Positions 8,230 to 15,926 of a stretch of DNA of 58,073 bases are shown here, piece by piece; the stretch's first letter is position 1, and each line of letters starts with the position of its first letter. The notes beneath the pieces are model-generated. The model did not search any database and had not been told where the DNA came from. It saw only the letters and a list, made by a program, of their open reading frames with translations. This DNA is from Acidimicrobiales bacterium (GTDB lineage: Bacteria > Actinomycetota > Acidimicrobiia > Acidimicrobiales > UBA8592): contig JASLWO010000024.1 in the NCBI GenBank assembly GCA_030740795.1, positions 1 to 58,073 on the forward strand, read 5' to 3'. The translations under genes were made by a program, and so were the position numbers.

Positions 8230-9192
8230 ATGGGTAATTATGCGATGACAGTCCCTCTGCCAAGAGGGCTAGATGATCAGGGAACTGGCTTTAGAGAGTT
8301 AGTTGACCTTGGATACAAGGAAGCATGGTCATCGGAGGCTAATGGAACTGATGCGTTTTCGCCATTGGTGTTGGGAGCAGTTCATGCTCCAGAACTCCGC
8401 TTGGGAACTGCAATTGTTCCCGCCTATACAAGAGGTCCAGCACTTCTAGTCCAATCTGTAGCGACCATGGCAGCGATAGCACCTGGACGTTTCGCATTGG
8501 GAGTTGGATCCTCATCTAATGTAATCGTTGAATCTTGGAATGGAATTCCGTTCGTTGACCCATACAAAAAAACCCGCGATGTTGTCCGATTTTTAAAGCA
8601 AGCGTTAACGGGTGAAAAGGTAAGCGTTGATTTTGAGACATTGCAAGTTAAAGGATTCAGATTAGGCATGGAACCTCCCTCCGCTCCAGTCCCGATTCTT
8701 GTAGCTGCTTTACGTGAAGGGATGCTTCGCCTAGCCGGACGTGAAGGGGATGGGGCGATTATCAACTGGCTTTCCGCTGAAGACGTTAAGACTGTGTCAG
8801 GAATAGTCCATGAGCAAGGACCTGAAAAAGAAATCGTTGCAAGAATCTTTGTATGCCCAAATCCAGATACGGAAACCGTTCGAGCGCAAGCTAAACGCGC
8901 TATCGCAGCGTACCTTAACGTTCCTGTCTACAGGGCTTTCCATGAATGGCTAGGACGAACAGAGGTCCTAAAAGAACATTGGAGAAAGTGGGACGAAGGT
9001 GATAGAGCAGGCTCTCTTGAAGCGATGCCAGATAGCGTCGTAGATGAGTTGATAGTTCATGGAACCCCAGAAGAGTGCCGAAACCATATAGATAAGTATT
9101 TAGACAATGGGGTCACGACTGCAGCGCTAATGGTTATGCCATTTGGAGGCATTGATCCTAACCAAGCAATAAAAGATTTAGCACCTAGATAA
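8230..9192 (+). CDS. LLM-class F420-dependent oxidoreductase
   Basis: A luciferase-like (beta/alpha)8 barrel of 320 residues. Typical segments are LGYKEAWSSEANGTDAFSPL, LRLGTAIVPAYTRGPALLVQSVATMAAIAPGRFALGVGSSS, and the C-terminal GTPEECRNHIDKYLDNGVTTAALMVMPFG. This subgroup in actinobacteria generally uses coenzyme F420; the cofactor is an inference. The substrate is unknown, but tight linkage to the hydroxyacyl-CoA dehydrogenase suggests a shared catabolic pathway. The start ATG at 8230 is the first in frame after the upstream stop. Confidence 0.9.
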   Translation: MGNYAMTVPLPRGLDDQGTGFRELVDLGYKEAWSSEANGTDAFSPLVLGAVHAPELRLGTAIVPAYTRGPALLVQSVATMAAIAPGRFALGVGSSSNVIVESWNGIPFVDPYKKTRDVVRFLKQALTGEKVSVDFETLQVKGFRLGMEPPSAPVPILVAALREGMLRLAGREGDGAIINWLSAEDVKTVSGIVHEQGPEKEIVARIFVCPNPDTETVRAQAKRAIAAYLNVPVYRAFHEWLGRTEVLKEHWRKWDEGDRAGSLEAMPDSVVDELIVHGTPEECRNHIDKYLDNGVTTAALMVMPFGGIDPNQAIKDLAPR

Positions 9193-9286
9193 CGGCTTTA
9201 TCAAGCACAGGTTGCCAAAGTAACTACAGATGAGAAAAGCTATGCAAAGGCAATGTCTTCAAGCTATGTTAAATTAAGAGGCGGAT

Positions 9287-9460
9287 ATGAAAAATTCTGA
9301 ATATGTAGAACAAGCACTAGCTCTGATTGACACTCATCTATCCAGTGTGCAGAGTCGTGAAGTTCTCTCCGGTTCAGAAGTAAGTGACTTGTTATTGGAC
9401 ATCCGGTTATTGCTCATGCAATTTGAGTCATTAGAGGAACCAGCAGCCGCTAGAAGTTGA
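9287..9460 (+). CDS. Small acidic protein (57 aa), hypothetical
   Basis: A 58-codon frame from ATG at 9287 to TGA at 9458-9460, with a plausible Shine-Dalgarno AAGAGGCGG about 4-9 nt upstream. The product starts MKNSEYVEQALALIDTHL and continues as two amphipathic helices (VLSGSEVSDLLLDIRLLLMQFESL). It has no cysteines or membrane segment. I do not recognise a family; a small helical-hairpin regulator or structural protein is conceivable. It ends 9 bp before the convergent PAP2 gene. Confidence 0.55.
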   Translation: MKNSEYVEQALALIDTHLSSVQSREVLSGSEVSDLLLDIRLLLMQFESLEEPAAARS

Positions 9461-9469
9461 CCACTTTAT

Positions 9470-10009
9470 CTATCGAATTGCCCTTATTAGCTTTGTAAAA
9501 AGTAGTCCAACAAGCGCTCCAGCAATAACATCGGAGGCGTGATGGGCCCGAACGTGGATTCTGCTCGTGGCAACGATCGCTGCCAAAGTCCTATAGGCAG
9601 GAGCTGATGCGCTTCCTTCTGAAAGTATCGAGGCCGCAAGAACTGCTGAACTGGCGTGACCACTGGGGAAACTAGAGGTAAGTGGCTGGCGTATCTTGTG
9701 AGGGTGGCTGCTAGAGCCAACTTCTGGACGGTTACGTCGGAAAATCCTTTTAATACCCTGATTAACAATGAGCGATTCAGCCCCTAAAACAAGTGCAAGG
9801 CGCATCACAGAACCTCTGCGAGAGGGGGTATTGACTCTCCGAGCTAGATTCAGTGCGTGCCAGATCAAACTAAAGTCCCCTGCGGCAGAAGCAGCGTAGA
9901 ATAATTTATTTATTGATTCGGAAGAGCGGAGATATTCCCAGCCAGTGTCAATAGCCTGATCAAAGTCATCTACGGCACTTGGTAAAGAGAGATTTATTGG
10001 TTCACCCAT
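9470..10009 (-). CDS. PAP2-superfamily membrane phosphatase
   Basis: A lipid-phosphate phosphatase domain with all three motifs: the K-x6-RP type motif in IKRIFRRNRPEVG, PSGH in SSFPSGHASS, and SRIHVRAHHASDVIAGA with the catalytic His. The helical C-terminal part is membrane-like. The likely substrate is a phospholipid or isoprenyl (di)phosphate. I take the start at 10009 because GAGGAATAAA precedes that ATG at good spacing; a start five codons upstream (10024) would overlap the flavoprotein gene and lacks a ribosome site. The product is 179 residues. It abuts the geranylgeranyl-reductase-like gene by 1 bp, suggesting a joint isoprenoid or lipid role. Confidence 0.88.
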   Translation of the reverse strand: MGEPINLSLPSAVDDFDQAIDTGWEYLRSSESINKLFYAASAAGDFSLIWHALNLARRVNTPSRRGSVMRLALVLGAESLIVNQGIKRIFRRNRPEVGSSSHPHKIRQPLTSSFPSGHASSAVLAASILSEGSASAPAYRTLAAIVATSRIHVRAHHASDVIAGALVGLLFTKLIRAIR

Positions 10010-10010
10010 T

Positions 10011-11282
10011 TTATTCCTCTGCAAATATCATCTGTTTACTAATAGATGATTCTTCCATCCTATCTCCTTGATAGGCGCCTTCCTGATTGAACATTCCTCG
10101 TTTCCAACGGTTCGGAGTTAAGATGAGCCCTCTTGGGTAATCTTCAAACATCCACCGAGCAAAGTTTTTTCTTGTCCAATTGCTCATTCCAGCAAATTTA
10201 AGAGCTAATTCAGTTGTCTCGGGCCGTATGAGTAAAGATTGTAATCTCTCAGCGAAACGGTGATCGTGCCCTAACGTTACTGCTATAGAATTCTTGTAAA
10301 TGTGCTGCGCCTTGTGACTCTCAAAGGGGCCGGATTGAATGATTGAGGCAGCAGCTAGCCTTCCTGTATGGAGGGCTTGGGCTATACCTTCTCCGGTCAT
10401 GGGGTCTGCGACACCCATGGCATCACCAACAAAAATAACTCGTCCTTTTGAGGGTTCAAGGTTTTTCATTCTTGTCGGGATTGGCCAAGCTTTGTGTGTG
10501 CCTTCCGGAACAGCGCCTTCTCCTAGGACACTTCGGATTCTTGGACGATTTAATATATCTCGCCATAGTCTTCCCATTTCTTGGATGCGGTGGGAATGAT
10601 CGCGTAAGATCCCAAATCCAAAATTTGCTCTTTGACCAGGGAGAGGAAAAAGCCAGACATAGCCAGGTAACAAATCTGGCTCAAACCAGACGGTTAGATG
10701 CTGAGCGTCTGAACCCGTATTGGAGAAATATTGTCGGAAGGCATGCCAGTCACCTCGATATCCCTTGATTCCTCCTCCAACAGCTTTGCGCACGCTAGAC
10801 CACATGCCATCGGCAGCAATTACATATCGCCCATGTAACGTTCTGCCATTAGTTGTAGTAATAGAAACATAGTCCTCATGTTGGGTAATTCCTGAGAAAC
10901 TAACTGGAGTTTCAAGGTGAACTCCAGATGACTCAGCTAGTTTCAGAAGTTCCACATCTAGTTCCAAACGAGGCACTACAGCGGCGAATTGTCCTTGTTT
11001 ATCGGGGAGGGGGAGTTGAGTGCGTCTTCCTTTGGGAGAGAATAGAACTGCGTCTGTGATGGTATTCCAATTCGAAATAGTGTCTGTCACCAGTCCTATT
11101 TCTTCCAAAATCCTTAATGCTTCAGCGGTTAGTCCATCGCCGCAACACTTATCTCTAGGGAATTCAGATTTGTCTAATAAAGTAACTCGCAATCCATTTT
11201 TGGCCAGATCGATAGCAGAGGCAGAGCCAGCTGGACCTCCCCCGATAACAATCACATCGGAAATCGTATTATTGCGCGTCAT
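10011..11282 (-). CDS. Geranylgeranyl-reductase-family FAD-dependent oxidoreductase
   Basis: A 423-residue flavoprotein of the GGR family. It has the N-terminal dinucleotide motif VIVIGGGPAGSASAIDLAKNG, the family segment FPRDKCCGDGLTAEAL with its CCGDG signature, and FVGDAMGVADPMTGEGIAQALHTG, the FAD ribose/pyrophosphate motif. GGRs saturate isoprenoid chains of lipids or quinones; in actinobacteria a relative (MenJ) reduces a menaquinone isoprene unit. Which isoprenoid is acted on is unknown. The C-terminal ~110 residues are more divergent. A TACGAT hexamer lies 6 nt before the ATG. Confidence 0.92.
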   Translation of the reverse strand: MTRNNTISDVIVIGGGPAGSASAIDLAKNGLRVTLLDKSEFPRDKCCGDGLTAEALRILEEIGLVTDTISNWNTITDAVLFSPKGRRTQLPLPDKQGQFAAVVPRLELDVELLKLAESSGVHLETPVSFSGITQHEDYVSITTTNGRTLHGRYVIAADGMWSSVRKAVGGGIKGYRGDWHAFRQYFSNTGSDAQHLTVWFEPDLLPGYVWLFPLPGQRANFGFGILRDHSHRIQEMGRLWRDILNRPRIRSVLGEGAVPEGTHKAWPIPTRMKNLEPSKGRVIFVGDAMGVADPMTGEGIAQALHTGRLAAASIIQSGPFESHKAQHIYKNSIAVTLGHDHRFAERLQSLLIRPETTELALKFAGMSNWTRKNFARWMFEDYPRGLILTPNRWKRGMFNQEGAYQGDRMEESSISKQMIFAEE

Positions 11283-11288
11283 GAAATT

Positions 11289-11294
11289 ATCGTA
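11289..11294 (-). promoter_or_regulatory. -10 hexamer TACGAT, probable leaderless promoter of the GGR-family gene
   Basis: Read on the minus strand, TACGAT is followed by a 6-nt spacer and the ATG at 11282. No Shine-Dalgarno is present. Confidence 0.55.
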
Positions 11295-11332
11295 TCGGTT
11301 GCGTTCAGGGAGCGCTCATTGATTGGGTTATT

Positions 11333-13429
11333 CTAAGGGGTTGGTTCCGGTGTCGGTTCCGGTGTTGGTTCAGGGGTTGGTTCCGGTGTTGGTTCCGGAA
11401 CAGATTCAGGCGTAACTGCTTCAGAAGCTTCAGATTCTTCACTGTCGCCTTCGGAATTGATAGCTATCACGGTAAAGATGTAGCTCGTATCATTTGACAA
11501 TCCATCAACAGTACAAGTCAGTTCAGGTGGAACAGTTGAACAAGTCGCACCATCAGGATCAGCGGTAACGATGTATTCTTCAATTGGGAAATAGTCCGTT
11601 ATATCAAAATCACCTTCAGGTTCGGGAATACCCCATGACACAATTGCTTGACCATCCCCTGCAATAGCTACTACTTCTACAGGTGGCTCAGGTGGTCTCG
11701 GGTATGTTGGCTCTCCGTCACAGTCAATACCATTTTCGGGCTGATATCGCGCTGTGAATTCGTCAAATTCTTCAGAAGAGTCTGGATAAATTCGAATTCG
11801 AGTAGTTTCAACAATTTCGCATTCTTCTAACATCTTAAACATTTGATGGTCAACATCAACTTGGGCGTAGTTAGTTGAGTAAAGGCTTACGGTTACAGAA
11901 GTATGAGTCCAAGTAGGCCAAATAAGAATCGGGTACGGAGAAATGTTTCTGACGCGGACATCAGGTGATGGCCAGGAGATCGTGGACTCAATTCCCTTTC
12001 GCCCAGCAAAATCGGTGTATCTAGAAAACCAAATCGTGTGTGGAAAATAAGCGTCTATTTCTAAGCCTCCGTAAAAGGACGCTTGGAAGAACGTAGTAGC
12101 GAATTGTGAAATACCTCCACCGACATCTTTAGTCAACTCGCCATTGACAATGACTCCTGCTTCTACAAACCCTTTTGCCTCTGTACGTTCACCAACAGTG
12201 TTGTTTAGAGACAGGGATTCACCTGGCTTAATTATTTTTCCCTGCATGAGTTTTGCAAAGCGTTGGATGTTAGCCACTCTGCTAGCACAGCAAGGGTGGT
12301 GTGTGGTTGCTTGGGAGATAAGTTCCTTTACGCCATAGGCGCTTAGCAGTTCGTCAGTTCCATCAGAGAAGTCAATCAAATCAAGATTTACCTGACTTTG
12401 GTTACTCTCAATCGCTTGAACCATCGAAAGGGGGGAGTCACTAGAACAACATGCCTTTGCGGTCAGGTTAGTTATCTTCAACTCCCCATCCTCAACTCTT
12501 AACTGAGGGTCTTCATCACTATCGGCTACCACTCCACCTAGTTCTCGAGCTATAGCCTCCGCAATTAAAGATTCATCAAATGCGTAGATAGGACTACCGT
12601 CCATCAAACGAAATGACATCCAGCTTCTTAAATCATCTGGTGAAAAAGTGTGAGTTCTGTTACCGACAGAGACTTCCAAACCAGATGCAGTCAAGTTATT
12701 CATCGCATCAGCAAAACTCTGTGCTTCCACATCAGATATTGAGGGTGGGATTTCAATTGCTTGAGCATTAACCTCAATAGGGTTTTTCCCGGCGCTTGCA
12801 GCTGCTAAAACATCGTATCGAATTGTTTCAAGGTCAAATGCCTTCGCAGGGATCCCAGAAATAGCGACCACTTCTCCATCAGAAACTGTCCATTTAGGTT
12901 CAATTGGGTCTGGTTGCTGGGCGGTAACTAGATCCATAAATTCTTCAGACATACCGGAGCGCAAATACACAACCACCTTTGACTGTCTGGAGGAGAACAA
13001 ACTTTTAGCCCATCTGAAAGGTTCGGTTATAAAGCTTCCACCTCCGACGTTAAGAACTTCTTCTGCTGTGGCTAGGGCATCTAATTCAATCCCAACAACA
13101 CCGGCAAGAGTTTCTATTTTTCCATCCATAGTGCTGATCAAAACTGGTGTTGAAGCATAATTAGAAGAAATACTGTTTAACACGACAGCTAAATCGGTAG
13201 GGGTGAGACCTTCAACGCTTATTCCCGAAACAGTAACATTTCTTGCTACTTTCCCTTCGTGCCTTGCATCATCTATAGCCCAAGTTGCGACTATTAGGGA
13301 AATAACAACAATAAAGAAACCTATGCATGGATAAACCAAAGATCTAGAAGCCAATGACGGAAGGTACGATCTAAGCCCTGGTTTAGCTCGTTTAGGCCTA
13401 TTCCTTTGTGATGATTTCTGAGAGTTCAC
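11333..13429 (-). CDS. VanW-domain surface protein with FN3 domain and PEPT-repeat tail
   Basis: A 698-residue membrane-anchored extracytoplasmic protein. After a basic N terminus there is one TM helix (about 34-51, YPCIGFFIVVISLIVATWAI). Two putative peptidoglycan-binding (PG_binding_4-like) segments follow at about 65-330, then a VanW domain (about 370-510: HPCCASRVANI, IKPGESLSLNNTVGERT, VGGGISQFATTFFQASFYGG). A fibronectin type III domain lies at about 575-670 and a PEPT-repeat tail closes the protein. Two Cys-Cys doublets (KACCSS, HPCCAS) may form vicinal disulfides. It is likely involved in cell-wall biology; the exact function of VanW domains is unknown. No LPXTG is present. The start is GTG. 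Confidence 0.88.
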   Translation of the reverse strand: MNSQKSSQRNRPKRAKPGLRSYLPSLASRSLVYPCIGFFIVVISLIVATWAIDDARHEGKVARNVTVSGISVEGLTPTDLAVVLNSISSNYASTPVLISTMDGKIETLAGVVGIELDALATAEEVLNVGGGSFITEPFRWAKSLFSSRQSKVVVYLRSGMSEEFMDLVTAQQPDPIEPKWTVSDGEVVAISGIPAKAFDLETIRYDVLAAASAGKNPIEVNAQAIEIPPSISDVEAQSFADAMNNLTASGLEVSVGNRTHTFSPDDLRSWMSFRLMDGSPIYAFDESLIAEAIARELGGVVADSDEDPQLRVEDGELKITNLTAKACCSSDSPLSMVQAIESNQSQVNLDLIDFSDGTDELLSAYGVKELISQATTHHPCCASRVANIQRFAKLMQGKIIKPGESLSLNNTVGERTEAKGFVEAGVIVNGELTKDVGGGISQFATTFFQASFYGGLEIDAYFPHTIWFSRYTDFAGRKGIESTISWPSPDVRVRNISPYPILIWPTWTHTSVTVSLYSTNYAQVDVDHQMFKMLEECEIVETTRIRIYPDSSEEFDEFTARYQPENGIDCDGEPTYPRPPEPPVEVVAIAGDGQAIVSWGIPEPEGDFDITDYFPIEEYIVTADPDGATCSTVPPELTCTVDGLSNDTSYIFTVIAINSEGDSEESEASEAVTPESVPEPTPEPTPEPTPEPTPEPTP
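11336..11398 (-). repeat. 12-bp tandem repeat encoding a PEPT tail
   Basis: About five copies of a 12-bp unit, read on the minus strand as codons for Pro-Glu-Pro-Thr, end the VanW-protein gene. Copies differ at a few third positions. Such proline-rich tails usually act as extended spacers through or along the cell wall. Confidence 0.85.
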
Positions 13430-13497
13430 GGTTCTCGTAGAGTACAGGACGCTTGTGACTCGGTGTGGTCACGAGAGACATCCCTTATTCTAGGATC

Positions 13498-14157
13498 TTA
13501 GAAAAGTCGCAGAATCGTGGATTCCATCCCTCTAAGTTCCTCGTAATCAACTTCGATAGTTGAGATTTCTCGGTCTTTAGCTAGCACTTTTGCTTGAGGG
13601 GTTATTTGTTGTGCCGCAAAGATTCCTCGGACAGGTCGGAGTTTGGGGTCACGATTTAGAAAATCTAGATATCGAGTCAATTGTTCCACACCATCAATGC
13701 CGCCTCTTCGCTTAATTTCAATAGCAACCGCTTGGCCATCTTTGTCGCGGCAGAGCAAATCAACCGGGCCGATATCGGTGAAGTATTCCCGCCGTGTTAG
13801 TGTGAGTCCATCTTCTAGACTTTGAGGATTCTCAGCGAGAAGTTCTTGTAGGTGTGATTCAACTCCATCCTTGTGCAACCCCGGATCATCTCCGAGTTCG
13901 TACGAAGTATCTAAAAAAATTTCTTCTATCTCGATTCTGAGTTTCTCACCTTTGGGGTTTGTGATGAGCCATTCACTTTCTTCTTCAGTCACGCGGTTCG
14001 GGGCGTTCATCCACATTAAAGGTTTGTACGCACCTCCATCAGCGTGAATTGCGATGCACCCATCAGCTTTGCTCATGATTAGTCTTTTCGCTGAAGGAAG
14101 ATAGGCATTTAGTCGCCCTTCGTAACTGACCGAACACTGAACTAATATAAGACGCAT
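13498..14157 (-). CDS. nucS: Mismatch-specific endonuclease NucS/EndoMS
   Basis: NucS cuts both strands at mismatches and provides the non-MutS/MutL mismatch repair of many actinobacteria and archaea. The N-terminal dimerisation and binding domain begins [16 protein letters not shown]. The C-terminal RecB-like nuclease motif is D133 (GPVDLLCRD), E147 and K149 (AIEIKRRGG), followed by [12 protein letters not shown]. All catalytic residues are present and 219 residues is the usual length. The start ATG at 14157 is preceded by TAAAGT at 6 nt and no ribosome site. The usual C-terminal clamp-binding tail is short here, ending in TILRLF. Confidence 0.95.
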   Translation of the reverse strand: MRLILVQCSVSYEGRLNAYLPSAKRLIMSKADGCIAIHADGGAYKPLMWMNAPNRVTEEESEWLITNPKGEKLRIEIEEIFLDTSYELGDDPGLHKDGVESHLQELLAENPQSLEDGLTLTRREYFTDIGPVDLLCRDKDGQAVAIEIKRRGGIDGVEQLTRYLDFLNRDPKLRPVRGIFAAQQITPQAKVLAKDREISTIEVDYEELRGMESTILRLF

Positions 14158-14163
14158 TCTGGG

Positions 14164-14169
14164 ACTTTA
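14164..14169 (-). promoter_or_regulatory. -10 hexamer TAAAGT, probable leaderless promoter of nucS
   Basis: On the minus strand TAAAGT, a 6-nt spacer and then the nucS ATG. It lies in the 21-bp gap after cysQ, so nucS appears to have its own promoter despite the close spacing. Confidence 0.5.
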
Positions 14170-14178
14170 GCGGAAAAT

Positions 14179-14925
14179 CTAGTTCAAAATGGTCAGTACC
14201 GAGGTAATCAACTCTTTTCTACAGATAAGTAAGTCTGGAAGATAAGTGTCACTTTGATTGTACTTAAGGGGCGAACCATCTAGCCGTGACGCATGTAGGC
14301 CATGAGCAACTGCTACCGCAACAGGAGCGCAACTATCCCACTCATATTGCCCACCTGTATGAGCGTAAATCTCAGCATCGCCTCGAACGACCGCCATTGC
14401 TTTGGCTCCAGCAGAACCCATATAGATCAGGTCGGCAGATAATTCATTGGCAAGTAATTCAGCTGCGGGACCCGGTCGAGTTCTACTACAAATAACCCGA
14501 ATTTGATCAATGTCATCTTGGAGAGATATCTTGGCGTTGCTACAGAAAGTCGTTTTGAGACTAGGTAGGGCAACAGCACCAACTGTGGGCTGCTGATTCT
14601 CAACTAATGCCACATGGACCGCCCAATCATCTCTATCACCTTCTGAAAATTCACGTGTTCCATCTAGTGGGTCAATGATCCATACCCGTCCAGCATCAAG
14701 TCTTGCTAGGTCGTCCACCTGTTCCTCTGAAAGAATCGCATCATCTGGGAAAGTATCGTTCAAAAATGCGCACAATAATTTATGGGATTGAGCGTCTCCA
14801 ATTTCGCCGATGCGTTTTGACGGAAGATTCGCATCTTTCGCTTCCTGTCGCAAAGTCATTAGAAGCTCACCTGCTAGAGTCGCAGCACGCTTAGCGAGCA
14901 TGTGGTCAGAAGCTTCAGCCATCAT
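14179..14925 (-). CDS. cysQ: 3'(2'),5'-bisphosphate nucleotidase / inositol monophosphatase family (CysQ-like)
   Basis: A Mg-dependent phosphatase of the IMPase superfamily, 248 residues. Metal ligands are visible in SEEQ (E67-E68) and WIIDPLDGTREF (D85, D88), with the C-terminal WDSCAPVAVAVAHGL motif carrying the last Asp. Divergent placement next to cysDNC argues for 3'-phosphoadenosine 5'-phosphate as substrate, recycling the by-product of PAPS use. The start has two adjacent ATGs (14925 and 14922) after AAAGG; the second has the better spacing. Confidence 0.88.
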   Translation of the reverse strand: MMAEASDHMLAKRAATLAGELLMTLRQEAKDANLPSKRIGEIGDAQSHKLLCAFLNDTFPDDAILSEEQVDDLARLDAGRVWIIDPLDGTREFSEGDRDDWAVHVALVENQQPTVGAVALPSLKTTFCSNAKISLQDDIDQIRVICSRTRPGPAAELLANELSADLIYMGSAGAKAMAVVRGDAEIYAHTGGQYEWDSCAPVAVAVAHGLHASRLDGSPLKYNQSDTYLPDLLICRKELITSVLTILN

Positions 14926-15010
14926 CTACCTTTCCCAGCAAACATGTGTCAAGACTACCAATTAACATGGTAACTCTTCGTTCTGTAGTTCTTCTTTCCG
15001 TTGCCATTGG

Positions 15011-15016
15011 TATTCT
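15011..15016 (+). promoter_or_regulatory. -10-like hexamer TATTCT upstream of cysD
   Basis: TATTCT lies 7 nt before the cysD ATG and no Shine-Dalgarno is visible. It sits in the 98-bp divergent region between cysQ and cysD; I see no recognisable operator repeat there. Confidence 0.4.
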
Positions 15017-15023
15017 AGAATGA

Positions 15024-15926
15024 ATGAACTATGAGGTAACACACCTAGACGCTTTGGAATCAGAGGCCATATATGTCATGAGGGAAGTTAAAGCTGAATT
15101 TGAACGCCCAGTCTTACTGTGTTCTGGCGGGAAAGATTCATTGGTCATGGTTCACATTGCACAAAAAGCATTTTCACCATGTAAATTACCTTTCCCGATT
15201 ATGCACATTGACACGGGGCTGAATTTCCCAGAAGTCATAGATTTCAGGGACAAGTTAGAAGAAAAATTCAACTGCCGACTCCTTGTTGCTAGTGTCCAAG
15301 AATCCATAGATAAAGGACGGATCAAAGAAGAGGTCGGACCCACTGCATCAAGAAACAGATTGCAAATCGTTACCCTGCTTGATGCAATTGGAGAGAATCG
15401 GTTTGATGCAGTTTTTGGTGGGGCTAGACGCGATGAAGAAAAGTCACGAGCGAAAGAACGATTCTTCTCATTTCGTGACGAATTCGGTCAGTGGGACCCG
15501 AAAGCCCAAAGGCCTGAGTTGTGGAATCTCTACAATGGTAAACACCGACAGGGAGAGCACTTCAGAATCTTCCCTATCTCGAATTGGACTGAACTCGATG
15601 TCTGGCGTTATGTGGAAAGAGAAAACATTGAACTCCCACCTATTTACTATGCGCATAAAAGAAAAGTATTTGAACGAGATGGAATGCTATTGGCCGCTGA
15701 TCATGTCCAACACAGTTCAGAAGAAGAAATCTTTTCAGCAATGGTGCGTTACCGGACGTTAGGTGACGCAAATATTACTGGAGCAGTTTTAAGTGCCGCC
15801 ACCAGTATTGAGCAAATCATCAATGAAGTTTCCAGTACCAGACTGACAGAACGTGGTGCCACACGAGCAGATGATCGAGTTTCTGATGCAGCAATGGAAG
15901 ATAGAAAAGTTGAAGGGTACTTCTAA
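15024..15926 (+). CDS. cysD: Sulfate adenylyltransferase subunit 2
   Basis: The catalytic subunit of the heterodimeric ATP sulfurylase, converting ATP and sulfate to APS. The N-terminal PP-loop is LLCSGGKDSLVMVHIAQKAF. Further conserved segments are MHIDTGLNFPEVIDFRD, FGGARRDEEKSRAKERFFSFRD, and RIFPISNWTELDVWRYVERENIELPPIYYAH. The length of 300 residues is standard. An ATG 4 nt upstream runs immediately into a stop, so 15024 is the start. It overlaps cysN by one base (TAATG), indicating coupled translation. Confidence 0.97.
   Translation: MNYEVTHLDALESEAIYVMREVKAEFERPVLLCSGGKDSLVMVHIAQKAFSPCKLPFPIMHIDTGLNFPEVIDFRDKLEEKFNCRLLVASVQESIDKGRIKEEVGPTASRNRLQIVTLLDAIGENRFDAVFGGARRDEEKSRAKERFFSFRDEFGQWDPKAQRPELWNLYNGKHRQGEHFRIFPISNWTELDVWRYVERENIELPPIYYAHKRKVFERDGMLLAADHVQHSSEEEIFSAMVRYRTLGDANITGAVLSAATSIEQIINEVSSTRLTERGATRADDRVSDAAMEDRKVEGYF

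Noticed and set aside
15017-15034. Upstream ATG at 15020 as the cysD start
   Set aside because: It is in another frame and meets a stop after four codons.
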